This document shows positions 1 to 13,670 of a DNA stretch of 64,000 nucleotides, one piece after another. Both the position numbers and the translations under genes were made by a program. Origin of the DNA: Tomocerus qinae. Taxonomy: Eukaryota; Arthropoda; Collembola; Entomobryomorpha; Tomoceridae. Position 1 is the stretch's first letter. Each line of letters opens with the position of its first letter. Below the pieces are notes generated by a model. That model ran no database searches, was not told the origin of the DNA, and was given only the letters and a program-made list of their open reading frames with translations. Where the stretch lies: assembly GCA_020055645.1 (NCBI GenBank), contig CM034549.1, forward strand, positions 32,201,930 to 32,265,929, read 5' to 3'.

Positions 1-1864
1 CTATGTATGTGCTTAGGATTCATTTACATTGCAAATGTAGGTCAACTATGCCCATCCGCACGATACGAAACCAGCATGGTAATGTAAGAAGGAACACAAC
101 TGTGCATTACCGTACTGAACCGACGAACCAATCACTTGACGACAAACATAAAACTTAAATTTTTATTACTCTGCATACTTTATACCTACACAAACCCTAC
201 ATTTGGCATTTCCCATCTAACTACATTACATATTTATCCCATCATAAATATTGCGCACTACATTCGCATCAGCACAATGTAGTTCTATGAAAAACGCTAG
301 TGAATCTAAGAAAAATCCGTTTCTTTTGGCAGTGGCCATGTGCACGAGCCAAGGTGTGTCATCCCACAGACAAAGACAGATGGACAAGTTAACTAATTCC
401 AAATACCATAAAAATCGAGTACATTATGCGAAAATAAAAACAGAAAAATTAATTTTTGTCTGAGTACAGCAACGTATGGTAAGGAGGATGTTTAGGCTTG
501 GCTGGGCTCGTGCTACGTATGTTATGTTAGCTAATGATGTAATGATGGAACCTTCAGTGTTGATTCCCATATGGAGAACGAGAGTGAAAAGAGAATGGTA
601 GCAAAGGCGTTTTTTCAACAGCTAATACATGTATATCGACAAGCTAGTCCATCCAATCTTTCCACGTGAATTTATGTCTTCAATGCCACATGTTGGGAGG
701 AGACGATAGATTCAATTGATAGCTCACTTAACTTACTTCAGCATTAAACTTCATGGCTGGCAAGCCTACAGCTAGCTACCGGCTCCGCTGGCTACCGCAA
801 CTATTTCTTTAACTCTTTTAGTACTCTTTCCTTATTCAGCCTCTTTTAGACTTGTACTTACTACATCTCTCTGTTTTCCTCATCAGATCAACTCAACAAT
901 AGTTCAGACATGCAATCGAATACATAAAATGACGTAATTATAAATACCTACGTCATAAAAATCTACTCTCTCCATTAACTTTAACTAATGCAAAGGATAA
1001 AGAATTTTTATTTGCTATTATTATCTACTTTAGCCTTTAATGTATAGCTATATCTATCTGCATTTAATGATATAGCAGTACCAAGGAATAGTTATACGTT
1101 TAATATGATTTGTACATAGTAGGTGGTAAATAGATTTGCAATCTGCATTAATGCCACACTTTCTGGAAACTTAGAGCTATTGGCATGCATAATGAAGTTT
1201 TCAGAAGTAGCAACTCGATAATGAACAGGGTCACGTCCCTAATGGTTATTTGTAATTGAATTAATTACACGAATCGCATTAGTGCATCAGTGAGCATTAA
1301 ATGTAAGTAACATGGGCACTAGAGGAATTCTTAGCGAAATGGTTTAGGCACATATAATTAGAGAGGCTGTCATGTCACGAATGATCTTTATGATTGACAT
1401 CGACGGAGGAATCATCCATAAAAATGTCTATTTCATGGCAGAGGGGAAAATGTTCTGTTATTTAAATTCGTATGATTGAATCGAGAAGTTACTTGACAAG
1501 TTGCTCATGAATGGGTATACATGGGATGATAGTTGCTGACTACAGTGTTAAGGGTAATCAATTATTACGTGCGTGACAGAATATGATTGATTCTTTATGA
1601 TTTCCTCAGCATCTTTTCTTTGCTTAGCATGTATGTACTATATTATGTAGCCGCTACTGCCCAGCTACTACGTCCTTACCATTATAATAATATGAGTATT
1701 GTGTGAAAGGTCTTAATAGGTTAATTGTATATTCATTAACAACAATCATCACATCTACTTTACACTTTATAATAATTAGCATTTTATGTCAAGACACTTG
1801 TATACCAATCAAGTTTTCCCATCCTGTTAATAGTACAGTAGTTGATTGAATTTTTGAAACGTAC
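1..1864 (-). other. Start of intron 5 (truncated by the window edge)
   Basis: This is the region downstream of the exon 5 donor. I searched the minus strand for the C-clamp (KKCRKVYG...WCxxCRWKKAC) and for an exon beginning in the required phase and found neither. The sequence is AT-rich without recognisable repeats, so the remaining exons probably lie to the left of base 1. A divergent exon for the stretch between FYYTE and the C-clamp could escape reading by eye. Confidence 0.6.
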
Positions 1865-2034
1865 CTTCAGATGGTGGACGAACCATGTCCATATGTGAGA
1901 GTGTGGGAGAGAAAGTCATGCTGATCCCACTGGACGATCCACCAAACGAAGAAGAAGGAGAAGAGAGATCAGAAATTTCTACTTCCGTGTAGTAAAATTC
2001 CTCTTCATGATCTCCAGAACCGTCATGCTTAGGC
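1865..2034 (-). CDS. Glut4EF: Coding exon 5: EEFYYTEVEI motif
   Basis: The exon completes codon 330 (Gly of HLG), encodes residues 331-386 and gives the first base of codon 387, from acceptor ttgacag|GCCTAAG to donor GAAG|gtacgt. Immediately after the finger the peptide reads PKHDGSGDHEEEFYYTEVEI; vertebrate ZNF395 has REEDFYYTEVQ at the same place. A Ser-rich segment (SSPSSSFGGSSSG) and then TLSHMDMVRPP follow. I recall a similar TLSHxDM-RPP block in insect homologues. The open frame goes on briefly past the donor to a stop at about 1827, but the strong donor and the missing C-clamp indicate splicing to another exon. The end in phase 1 predicts that the next exon starts with two bases finishing codon 387. 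Confidence 0.9.
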
Positions 2035-3173
2035 CTGTCAACATAATACAGAAAAATCATGCATTTTTGAACTCTGCTTTTACCATCATTCATCTGTACC
2101 CAATGTATTATGAGACTATATTATTCAAACCACTGGAGATGATTGTAGAGTCGACTCCACTTGAACGAGCTCATCTGAAAAGTCAGTCTCGTCAATTGAA
2201 GTCAACTTACTTGTGCTCTTCTTGTTTATTCACCCAAATTCCCTCAACCTGATACAAATGGATGTATACTTTCCCATCCCTTTAGCTTGGTTCAACCAAT
2301 TCCAAAAGCCCACACCAGATCTAATGTCACTTCACAGTGGTTTCGTTTCGTTTGGCTGCTCTGCTTAGTCTATTAGAGTTACATGCAAGAGAGTTGGCTT
2401 CGCTAAGATTTGATTTGCTATAGTAGGTACCTACTATACCAAATTGCATTGCATTACAACATGCAAACTAGCTACGGTACTTTGTACTGTCTCATCTGTC
2501 TGACTCTGCATACCCAATATTGTACATCATCCTATACAAATCCCTATAGAGTCACTCTCCATAATGTAATGCAAAGTAAGAAAATACATTTGCACACAGA
2601 AAAGTAATGGAGGGTAGGAGCAAGATGGACCAGATGAAATATTACAGACATCGAAGCAAGTATGCAAATGCAGCAAATCCAAATCGCAGTAAATGGAGTG
2701 TAAAGGAAGGAGGAGAGCTGAGATTGAGAAGACGCGATTCTCTTTTCTGTCACTGTCTCTCTCATGTAAATAACTATCAGCTCTTATAACACTAGAAAGT
2801 CAACTTAAAACAGCTATATACTAAATAGTGATTGAATTGTAAAAGTGAAGAGCTCTTCTACTATTACAAGATTCAAATTAACTACGGTGTAGTAGCATAT
2901 GAAGTATACCTACTATCTTCTAATAATATTGTATACTAAATGAATTATACTGCAGTTAATAGATAGATAACGTATTATGTGTACAAGTACTTTTAGATAG
3001 GATAGACTACTAGAGAAGACAAAAGAGAGGATAAATGAGAACACTTGTTCTACGTGCAGAGTGACTGAGTCAAGTCGAGTGAGTACTCGAGTGTTCTATT
3101 ATTCAGCAGGTTCTCTTATTATTAAATGTCATGTCATCCCACAAAATGATCGAAAGAAGTCACTAATGCTTAC
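2035..3173 (-). other. Intron 4 of the Glut4EF-like gene (1.1 kb)
   Basis: Short AT-rich intron with donor gtaagc and acceptor attatgttgacag. Nothing else was recognised in it. Confidence 0.8.
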
Positions 3174-3468
3174 CCTAAATGAGCGTATCGAACATGAGCT
3201 TCGATTTCGAAGCATCCCTCTTTAATCATAGTGCATCCAGGCCAAGTGCACTTGAAGATCAGACGAGTTTTCTTTTTCCGCGGCTCATCCCAATCCCCAT
3301 TGTCACTTTCAATGCCATCGTCACTCGACGAGGGTGTTGGGCTACAGTTATTGTAGTGCATTTCTCCAGTTGACCCGGAAGACGCTCCTACAGAACCAAC
3401 TTGCGTTGTGCTGAGCCATGAAGAAGCACCGGACGAACTCGTAGAGCTCCATGAAGACGAGATCATTC
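3174..3468 (-). CDS. Glut4EF: Coding exon 4: Ser-rich stretch, basic patch and C2H2 zinc finger
   Basis: The exon completes codon 232 (Gly), encodes residues 233-329 and gives two bases of codon 330, from acceptor ttattgcag|GAATGATC to donor TTAGG|gtaagc. Residues 234-285 are rich in Ser, Thr and Gly. An acidic stretch (DDGIESDNGDWDE) is followed by the basic patch EPRKKKTR at 293-300. The finger has Cys305, Cys310, His323 and His328 (C-x4-C-x12-H-x4-H), with FKCTWPGC and HVRYAHL matching the vertebrate YKCLWPNC and HVKALHLG. All four zinc ligands are present. The finger linker differs from vertebrates (TMIKEGCFEIEA against GKVLRSIVGIKR), as I would expect for an invertebrate homologue. Confidence 0.94.
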
Positions 3469-6400
3469 CTGCAATAAATAAAACCAAGATTCATAAGTAC
3501 AAATACAAGACTGTAAAATGAAAACACATTTAATGCAGCTATAATAATAACTGCAAATGTATTTGACCTTTCGCGCGATAAAAACTATCTATTAGTGTTA
3601 AAGAAAAAGTAAAACTGCTCCGATCTCTAATTACAATAAACATTAAACATCAGCATTTCGTTGAGTGTGTTTTCTATTTCTGATCGAGGGATTGTGAATA
3701 AACAGCATGTACCTAATTCTAGTATTTTGTATGGTAGTAAACATAGAAGAAGACATCGTTGAATCTGTCGTGAGTGAACAGAAAACAGTAACAGTAAACA
3801 GAAACACTAACCAGCAATCAAGAGTTAACTAAACAAGAAGTACTTAGGAGCAGAAAAACAGAACTAGAGCAGCGATCCAAGTCAAAGCAAAGCCATCCTA
3901 ACAAAACCAACTGTTGGTTTGGAGGAGAGATTCTGTGTTTTTGCTCTTCTGCTACTTTAGCATATCTGCTAGAAGGATTTGATCCTCCTCGCTTTTACAC
4001 ACTACAGATATCATTTATTTGATGCTCTGCTGTTCTCAATTCAACTCCATCCAACTTGGATGCTATACAAACCACCCGAGTTGGCTGAACTGACTGAAAA
4101 GAACCACAAATTATACAGTACACGTTTTTCTTTCCCCATCTTCTTAGTTAGCACTTTACTTTTTGCATAACAACACATTCATACGTACGAAAGACATAAA
4201 TACATTTACATGATACAATATTTATCCTTCATCAGGTCAAATCGGACAAAAAGCTCCCCTACGCAAAACCCGGTAAACAAAATGAGCTACCGTCATCAGT
4301 TATTTTCAAACATGGGACCTCGAGGTCTTCTAAGACTCAACTGTTATTATTACATCTTTCATTACTATGTATGTATACGTGAGCCTCACCTAGGAAAAAA
4401 AATCCGGATGTCTTGCCAATGCTCAACTGAACCACTGAAAATGAAATATCTAAGGAGCTTACGTACGCGCACGTCAGATTCAATATAGTAAATACAGATT
4501 TCCATCTAACTGTCCTCAACTACATTTCCACAGTTTACGTAAGCCTGTTTCATTTCTATGACTAACCCGGTTAAATCAGCTGTTTTCCACATGTGCATTT
4601 GCATTAGTACCTACCTACTTAAACACAACTACCACTTCACAATACAATTTTTATCTTTAAACTTATTCAAGGTGATTCCACTGGGTTTCAATGTAATAAA
4701 TTTGCAGAATTTCCAAAGTCATTTAGGTACTTGTACCAATATAAACCCAACTGATAATGAAAACATGTTCGAACTTGCCATTTAAATCCCCATTGTGTAT
4801 TCAGTCATAAGTGTCACCACTACAAAAAGATGGCAAATATACAATAATAATCGATGGAATCATTTTTATTCCATTTATCTCTATTACAGTATCACTGCTG
4901 TTCAAGGTGTAAAAATCCTCGAAAGGGCTTTAAACTCTAGAAGGTCTTTCCAGGAGTTAAACGAATAAACATTGCGAATATTCCATGTATTATGTAAAGT
5001 TGCATATTGCATCATTTCAAGTGAAACCATAAAATTATTACATTATCTATGATTAAAATGCAAACAAATCCCATATGCTTTGAAGTCGGAAAATTACTAT
5101 CAACGCGAGGCTTACACACAGATACAAGGATTCGTAATATCCACAAATAAGCATCAATCAACTAATCTGAGTGTGTAGTGCATGGACGTAAATGATATTT
5201 ATATTTAGAAAAAAATGATTATCAGTCATGTACATATGTAAGGGGAGATATAATTGTGAAAAGTTGCTACGCGGTGGGTTTGTGTGTATTTAATGTAGTT
5301 AGTGAGATGCAATTGGGTAGAATGGCTCATTTAAACAGTTTATCTCTCTGTTCTGAACTGCAAGGCAATTAACTGTTCAGAAGTTGAATCGAGTTGATCA
5401 GTCAGAAAGGAATAAAAAACAAGGGAAGCAAAACAAGTGCAAACTCTCGACCTTTTATCAAGTGCCGAAAGTCAAGTCAACTCAGCTCATCAAAGTAAAG
5501 AGGGAACTGGATGTTTTACAGAGAAATATTAACTCAATGGTAATTCCCATTCCCACTGTAAATACGTACTAACTAACCTCAGCTAAGCTCCTGCTGTAAA
5601 ACTGGGAACAAAGCAATTAGAGCCCACATGTACATAGGCACTCAATGTACACACACAGCAAGCACTACATCGAGATACCGGATAATAATAATATAATCCT
5701 GTACTACTATCATCATCATCCTATTATCTGCACCCTACACTTTAATTTAAATCGACTGTTTTTTAATTGAATCTGCAGCAGATACGATACTGCAGCGACC
5801 TAGTATGAACAGCATTTAACTATTAGTACAGAGCTAATAAATAGGTAATCCTACATACAATTACAGTGCTTGTCTTTGTAACCTATACGTACGTACATAT
5901 ACGTAAGTAAGTATGTAACAAACAAAACTAACGTAATGTACATAAGTGGGTAAGGCTACACGGTGACCTTTTTTGACAAGCACAAGTGCAAACAGTTCGA
6001 AAAGGTGAACGACACCCGGTTTAGCTTACTACGTTACTCTGCTGCCTTGCCACAACCTTTGAACATACTACTTCCATCCAACCACATCCAAACTCACACA
6101 GAAAATAGAGATTCCAGTATACAAATATACTACAGTGTATCACTATCAGGAAAGCATTAGAATATGCAATTTAATCCTGTATCAATCTCGACAGAACAAA
6201 AAAGAACAGATGTGCCATACCACAGAGAGCCATAGCTCATAGCAGCTTAGTCAGCCACTCTCACGTACAAACTACTAAGACAGATTTTATTCCTCTATTA
6301 TCCCGTTTCTTCTGTACAGGGAGACTTGTTACCTAATAAATGCACACTTTATCATAATGTCATTGCAGTGTAATGGACATGGAAAGTGCTTGGATACTCT

Positions 6401-9400
6401 GTAATGTTTAGCTTCAAATGGCTCACCTCAAATCCTTTACCAGCATTTAACTCAATCTAGTCAACTCTAATCCCATCACCATATAATCAACTCTTCTTCT
6501 GCAAAAGAAGGCTGCCAATAACTAAATGCTAAAGTAAACCCAGCCATATACAACTTTTTATTCCTTTCTTTTCTCACTTATTTATTTAACCTGCCTGTGA
6601 ATACCACTGCCCTAGCCTTCACCTTTTCCCTGTTATCCTACATTGTTATCCCTATTACCACATTACATACCACATTACACCATCAAAACCTAATTGTCAT
6701 GTCACTCATTTTCCATCCCTTCAAATTCACATCATTTTTTTGCTTTTTTTGGGCTCCACTAAAATTAATCCTTCTGACTACTGCTACGGGTTGTAAACTT
6801 TTATTAAGATAAGATCATATTTTGTATTGCACGCAAAGCCAAGTAATTAAGTTGTCTCAGCATACTATAAATTCGTTTACTACTTTTTAGCAATACATAG
6901 TTATGAGTGTAATATCTTTACATAAACATTTAGCTGATCGATCGGGATCCCACCTGTGGTATAAAAATTAGCGTCAAAGAGTATACAGAAACAATGATTC
7001 CAATCTATAAAAAGTCCATTAAAAACAATGTACTACGGATAGTTAAAAAGGAATTATTGTTTGTTAAGTTAATGCATTACATTGCTGATGTGCATTGAAA
7101 AAATAATCAAGAAAAATAGAAATAGATGCATTTCTTCTCCCCACCTCATTTCAAACTGGATTGTAACAATGTACGTAGAGAATAAGTACAAGAAGCAAAT
7201 ACAAAGACATTCGTACTTGAATTGTTGTAAGAATTAAATATGCCAAGCTCAGTGAAGCGAGTTTGGCAAAAATGATATTACATGGACTATTGACAAACTT
7301 CCAATTCCATTTGAAGCAGAAAAGAAATAACATTACATCGCAGAAACATATGCTAGATAAATTGAGTTGGGCTTCACCTTCTGATACTTTGATTCTCCTC
7401 GTCGGTTGTATCATTAAGGCCTTTATGTGCATCATGCATAATAAATGCAGCCTATTTATTATACTTCTTATAAATATTGTTGAGTTTACTTTATTTGGCT
7501 TTAGCTCACGTTTCATTGTAAGAGGTGTATTTAAAGTTTAGCCTTCTAATTCATGTATAACCGAACTGGTTGCCCTTCGATTTTTCTTCGTTTTCCTTAT
7601 CGATATCGAGTTACTAGCATAAACACTGCTATCTATCATCTAAGTACACAAGGCATATACCGTACTACCTCGTGTACACAAACGATTCCAACTTTTACTT
7701 CGCCTAGATGACCAACTCATTTAAAAGTCTCGTATTACATAGCAGAAAGGGAATGCATAAGTAATTTCTACTTGGCGCTATCTTAAAAGTTTGAGGTACC
7801 TTTTGACTTTTTGCTGAGAGCTATGAATGATAATCCGACAAAGCTCTCAACTCTACTTGTTCAACAAAACAAACATAAAAATAATTCTAACCCCGGCCGG
7901 CTATCTCTTTCAGAAATGTCTACGCCTAAACATCTTAGGGTGGATGCGGAATACGGATGCGAAACGCTCTCTCAACACCAAAACATTACATCATCCAATA
8001 AAAACATTCAAATTTAGCAGTCCATCGCTAAATAAGCCGAAAAATATACGGAAAACAGCAATCGACTTGTGCGTTATTAACTAACTAGGTACAGGGTTAA
8101 TATAAACATTATTATATTGCTCTGACATGTCGAGCCATAAAGTAAAATACAAAAGCCATAGAATAATTCACATACATTTCGTGCTGTACATTAGATGCCT
8201 ACTCGAGATTGTTTTTCTTTTTCACACAATAGACTATTATCATATAACACATCTCAAGACACATTACACCAACTAAATGATATGTTAACTACCTAAGCAC
8301 AAGATTCCTCAACTTAATAATAAATCTACTTACGATCTACATGTAGGCAGTATACAGCGGTATTAGCATAACTATTAACCAAGGTAAAGGTATTATTACT
8401 ATGTAAATACATTAACCTTCCTGTCTTCTATAAATACTTTGCAAATTATTAACTGGCAATAATAAAGACTTAGCATGCCAGCCCGTGTGCTGTAATGAGC
8501 AATAAAACTTGTTGTATGTGAAATAAATATCTTCGTCTGCGAGATTTTAATAGCCAGTATTTGTCTGTCTACTGAAAGATATTTACACGTGTCACGGCAA
8601 GTCGCAAAACAGATACAACGACAAAACAATACATAGCATGAACATTAATATCCAATTCATAGCCAATTCATCCTAGTATAGATAAGGATTGACTACAGCA
8701 GAATAATAATGTGAAGACACACACTAAAGTAAAGACATGAAATTTTATTGTCACATCCCCGCACAACTGCTAGGAAAAGAGTCAACACATATTCACACAG
8801 CATACAACAATCAGAATAATTACCAGTGTTTTTCAGACATGAAAAGACATAACATGACGTGACAGCCGCTTGTTTTTATGCTTTCAATTGAGACCACCAG
8901 ACAGATTGGAGGAGAGGATCGGGCAGAGTTGTAATACAATGCAATGCAAATACAAGTCTGAACGCATAAGAAAATCAGAGCAATCTCCTCTGGAAACACA
9001 ACAATCCTACCATCAACAACTTGTGTAAGTTGACATGTAAGCCGAGGAAAACAAGTGAAGACACGTATAGCCATTATGATTGGCTAGACGGAAATCTCCC
9101 GTTTCGGCTTATTGACATGACCTGACTAGCTAAGACAATAAAAACATTGCCCTTCACTCAAAAAGTAGATCTCCCCCTCCATTTCTATTTACCAGACTAC
9201 TGTTCATTTTACACAAACCACAATATATGTACAATATTGGCGGAGATTTCAGCATTTTTATTTTTAGAGCTGTATTCTCTAGTTTATAGCAATTATCCTG
9301 TCATATCAATAGACATGCATTGCATGACGATCTGCACACATATGCACTTCAAATCGGTACACCTTCTAGATAATGGAAATTATTAGGGACAGATACTGGA

Positions 9401-12400
9401 AACATAGTATTATGTTGCATACAGGTTGGTTCTAGTCATTGTGCATGTATCGGATGACGAAATAGGATGGAGATATAGCTTATTAGACTAACAACTAAAT
9501 TAGAACAGAAGTGAAGATGGTACCATAAAGTTAATGACTATGATAATAGTAATGATGCCTGTATAATAAGCTGGGATGACTTTGCACGAGAGTTGTGTGA
9601 TTTAACGACAAACCAAGGTTCGCTCAGTCAAACTTCAACTCACACTGACAGTGATCTTCTGAACCTGCGTTGCGTGTAGCTAATAAATGTAATAGAACAC
9701 CAGGAAGAAGGACACGGCAAAACAATGGCACTACAAGATCCAAGATAGAGCGAAGCAGTCCCAACCAGAATGTTATCTCTACTTCTGTCACAATTTACAT
9801 ATTATGTATCTCACAAGCTCGTTCGGTTGTCATTAAAATGACATAAGTCTATTAAGACAGACTACAAACCTCACCTTCATTTGTACCAAATACCACACAA
9901 AGTTAACACTAACGCTCGTTACTCACTCATTATTATAATAATTTATCCAATTGGTACTTCAAAGAAGACAATCCTTTCTACTCTCCTAAATCCTCTTCTT
10001 TTGTTGCAGCATCATAGCTAAAGACGTTTTAAACTATTTATCATAAAATAAACTAGCTACTACATTCGCGACATCTAATGCATTTGGGTGGATAAGTAGA
10101 CTATAGTGCAATAGCATCTTAGCATGTAACAGAATATCTTAGTTAGGTATTTGTACAAATTGTAGTTGTATAGATTCGAATAATTTGAATCCGTTTACAT
10201 TCACAGACATCATGCACTTTGAACAGAAAATGCACATGCAATAGGATGAAATAAAATCAGCCATTGTAAAGCAGAGTCAGACATAGACGAAAACTCAGAT
10301 AAAAAACAGCTCCAGCTATGCATTATCAGTGCACGTATGTATGGATGTAGATTAATGACCAACATTGCGGAGAACTGAATCTGAACAAACATTCTCAGTC
10401 CTCATATTTTCAAAGTACCCATATTATAGCAAATTATCCTCACGCAATCTGCCTACGTAAGCTATACACTATTTAGAGGAAGACAACTAACAGAACGGCA
10501 ATGTATTATTGACTGCACGTAGACGAAAGGAGACTAGACGCTATAATAACAATAAGCCAGGTAAATAATTACACAATAAAATCTAACCTTAGCATTTCAC
10601 ATCATATAACTTCTCACGTCACCTAACACTAGGGCATAGTACAAAACAGTAGGAATAATAAAATTATACTCCATATAAGTCAAGTAAAGCTTGATAACCA
10701 TGGCATATGAAACAAAAAACGAAGCCAATTCAAGGTTTTAGGTGTGGAATCCAGGTTTCCATTAGAATTTCCCTTTGCAAATACAATTCCCTTTTCGTTC
10801 GCTATTTACAAGTCCCATGTACTCGCTAATCATTCATTATAATGTTTATTAGATTAATACGTTATAATTACCTAACCAATATGCGTCAACAATGTTTTAG
10901 TCCAAATGTCTATAGTCATAAAATGTGTATTGGTATTAAGTTTCTCCTTGATCCATGCAAATCTAGTAGATATAAAAAGGCTATTTGAAAAAGCATATAC
11001 ACGTGGCAAAATCATTAAAGCTAATCAACAGCTATAACAATAGAAGAATAGCTATAGGATTCAATATTCAACTGGTAATCAGATGAATGAAATGAAGGCC
11101 TTTAAAATATGAACCAGCCAGTTTAAAAAGCCATAAAAATGTGTAGCAGGCAAAGCATACTGTGAAGTGGAGTCTATATGGTTTGCGAAGCCTGCTGTTC
11201 ACACGAAAACAAATATATTTTTTATTTCAATACTACAAGGACTTTTCATAAAGATACTCCTCTCAGTCGTCTCCTGCATAATAATCATCATGTATGTATG
11301 TACATACCACAAAATTAAGAATGAGGAAGAAGAAAACAACAATCCTAATGCAATCCTTATTTTGCATAGAATAAATACGCTGGGTAATTTGTGCGCATAT
11401 CTCCGTGGATAAGATATCATTATAATACCTACCGATAATACCTATAGCAGAGTAAGCCAGCGAATTGTTCATTATGCACAGAGCAATGAGATGTGATATT
11501 CAATTTTTGTTGAATTGCAATTGAAATGCAATCAGCAGACAATTAGTGATTTCTATTGCAGGCTATTTAAATGTGAATGAATTCCAGTCTTCCTTGTTGA
11601 CTATACACCTACAACCTCTAAGTATAGCGTAGAATAAAAACACTACCGTATTTGATTCAATGTACAAATGCTGTAGCATATTAGGACAGTCAATACAGAG
11701 ATCATTACATCAAATAGGAAAGGCCAACAGAAATTCACTCCGCCTGCACCTCGCCTAATTGAGTGTACAGTGAAGGAAGTCAAAAGAAAATCGAAACTAT
11801 TACAATAGAGATGATAATGGTTTTGTGACATGCAACAGAGTGCATAGAAAAACAGTCTACAAATAGAACCTACCCAACTTAACTTCAGGGGGTAGGTATC
11901 AGTACAAGGCTAATGTTATTAAATTCCTAATGGCCAAGTCGAAGAGCAAGGAAAACTGCCGTTTGATAACTTCGTGGCTACCTTCAACGTGTACTACAAT
12001 CACTTCAGATTTCACAGATTTCTTCCTCTGCACAATCACCGTACACATATTGAGCAATCAAGAAGTGTGTAAACTTGCCTACATATTTACTACCTGCCTA
12101 GACAAGCAGGGCTAGTCCAATGCATCATTCCATGTATAATTTGGTAATATATCTACAGTGATACGCACTTCAAATTTGTAAATGTGACACAGAATGTGGC
12201 TCAGTCTTTATAAGACTATGTACCTACTATAACTCTCACTCTACACATTAGGCAATTAGGAAACCAGTATTGGTATTTCAAAAGCATACTCATGTGAACC
12301 CAACTACGGTAAACCTGCCTAAATACTACTTACGACTAAGTAATACGAATAATCATCTCTTCGTCAGCACTTTTTACACCATCGTCCAAGAATACTAAAC

Positions 12401-13226
12401 AGCAGATTTTTAAATGCTCTCCAATACTACAGATACACACATTCAGCATAAAATAAAATAAACTTAAAACAACCACCAACAGCAACAAAAAATTCATGTG
12501 AACTCTAAAACGTTACTAACTCCACTACATAATATATATTTTAATACATACATTCGCAAAACTTGAATTGATACGAATTTAATAGAGAATCTAGAGCAAT
12601 TTATATATACCACACAGTATAATAAAGATTCGAGTTATTTATCTGTTTACTATTTACTAAAATTCATTTCACTAGTTTATATGCAAATAGTGCTCGGCGT
12701 TAGCATTGAGTATTTTTAGTCACGGTGGAGGAAGTTTCATCTCCAGTAATTTATAGTAAGGTATAAAAAACAGAATAAAAACTTTAAAAAAAGTTCATTA
12801 AGGAAAATGTTACTATTATTGGTTGTTGTTGCATTCGTGTAAAATGCAAAATATCAATCTTTAAAAACATTGTGTATAGTGCTGGAATAATAGTGGTGGA
12901 GCTGCTATAATGGTAGAGGTATAGCTATAAAGGAAGTGATAGTATGCATTTAGTGTATGTACATACATCCATTTCTAAATCAGCTAAGAAAGATCACATC
13001 ACTTTGCCATGATCACCATTACCATCACATCTCACTTCTGAATCCATGCCAGACGTTTCAAGGCTTTTGGCACAAGGCTGTTGTTGCATTGCAATGTTGT
13101 TTGGCTATACCTCTACAACGAGCACACAATACAATCCCTTCGTTGTTTCTCTTTAAAAATGTTTAAAATTCCTTCGGATATGCACAATTTAAAGGTACAC
13201 ACAATGATCAGCAAGAGTAGTGAATG

Positions 13227-13230
13227 TATA
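13227..13230. repeat. Left copy of TATA target-site duplication
   Basis: TATA directly abuts the TGTTG end of the foldback element and matches 14394-14397 on the other side. Since TATA is AT-only and self-complementary, a 2-bp TA duplication with longer ends cannot be excluded. Confidence 0.6.
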
Positions 13231-13301
13231 TGTTGTAGGCGGAGAGGGAAAGGTTACTGGGAGGGATATAATATCCCTCTCCGACTAGGCAGGGAGAGAT
13301 A

Positions 13302-13327
13302 GCTCTGTACCGCTAGCGGTACAGAGC
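13302..13327. repeat. Perfect 26-bp palindrome in the left arm
   Basis: The half-site GCTCTGTACCGCT is followed directly by its reverse complement, with no spacer. The right arm has the same palindrome with one mismatch (14297-14322). Such a sequence could be a dimer binding site or form a small cruciform. Confidence 0.95.
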
Positions 13328-13583
13328 CATGAGGTTTCCGACTGGGAGGGATATGTCGTAAAGGATTGCTATGAATGATTCCATGTGTATAAGTGCCACA
13401 AATGTCGCAGATTTTAGGTTACTCTTATATTTATTCATTGTAATCATAAATATTAAGTATATTGCACTTTTTGAATCAGTCATAATAAAATCATAAATTA
13501 TTAAGTCAAGATTGACAGTCAAATAGTTGTATGTTAAGCTGCTATAATTATTATTAATTGATATTTTTTCCAAAGCCAGGAGT

Positions 13584-13670
13584 TCAATTATCTAAATTTT
13601 TGCAAGAACGGCTGCTGCCGTTGTGGCATTTAGTACCACGGTGTATATCATTCTTTTTACAGGGACATTT
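13584..13670 (-). pseudogene. Inverted second copy of the Cys-rich integrase tail (left arm)
   Basis: On the minus strand this reads KCPCKKNDIHRGTKCHNG, then SSRSCKNLDN, with a TGA at 13586-13584. It is the same tail as in the right arm but keeps the frame across the A run. An Arg (IHRG) is where the corresponding plus-strand DNA suggests a Cys codon in the right arm, so one likely zinc ligand has been lost. The copy has no upstream coding context on its own strand: the homology stops at the inner arm boundary at 13670. Confidence 0.7.

Larger units (their letters stand above)
13231..13670. repeat. Left inverted arm of the foldback element
   Basis: The arm has the reverse-complement order of the right arm, from TGTTGTAGGC at the outer end to acagggacattt at the inner end. 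Compared with the right arm it lacks about 20 bp near 13446, after tattcattgtaatca. It contains two copies of ACTGGGAGGGATAT (13256-13269 and 13341-13354), an interrupted palindrome (13261-13279) and a perfect 26-bp palindrome (13302-13327). Confidence 0.92.

Noticed and set aside
5880-5930. Cluster of short TACGTA/GTAC palindromes
   Set aside because: TACGTA-type palindromes recur throughout the window and look like a general compositional habit of the genome, not a specific site.
7151-7541. Overlapping open frames on both strands (121 and 92 codons)
   Set aside because: Composition is that of the surrounding intron, the residues are dominated by Ile, Leu, Lys and Asn, and there are no motifs or splice signals. 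Taken as chance.
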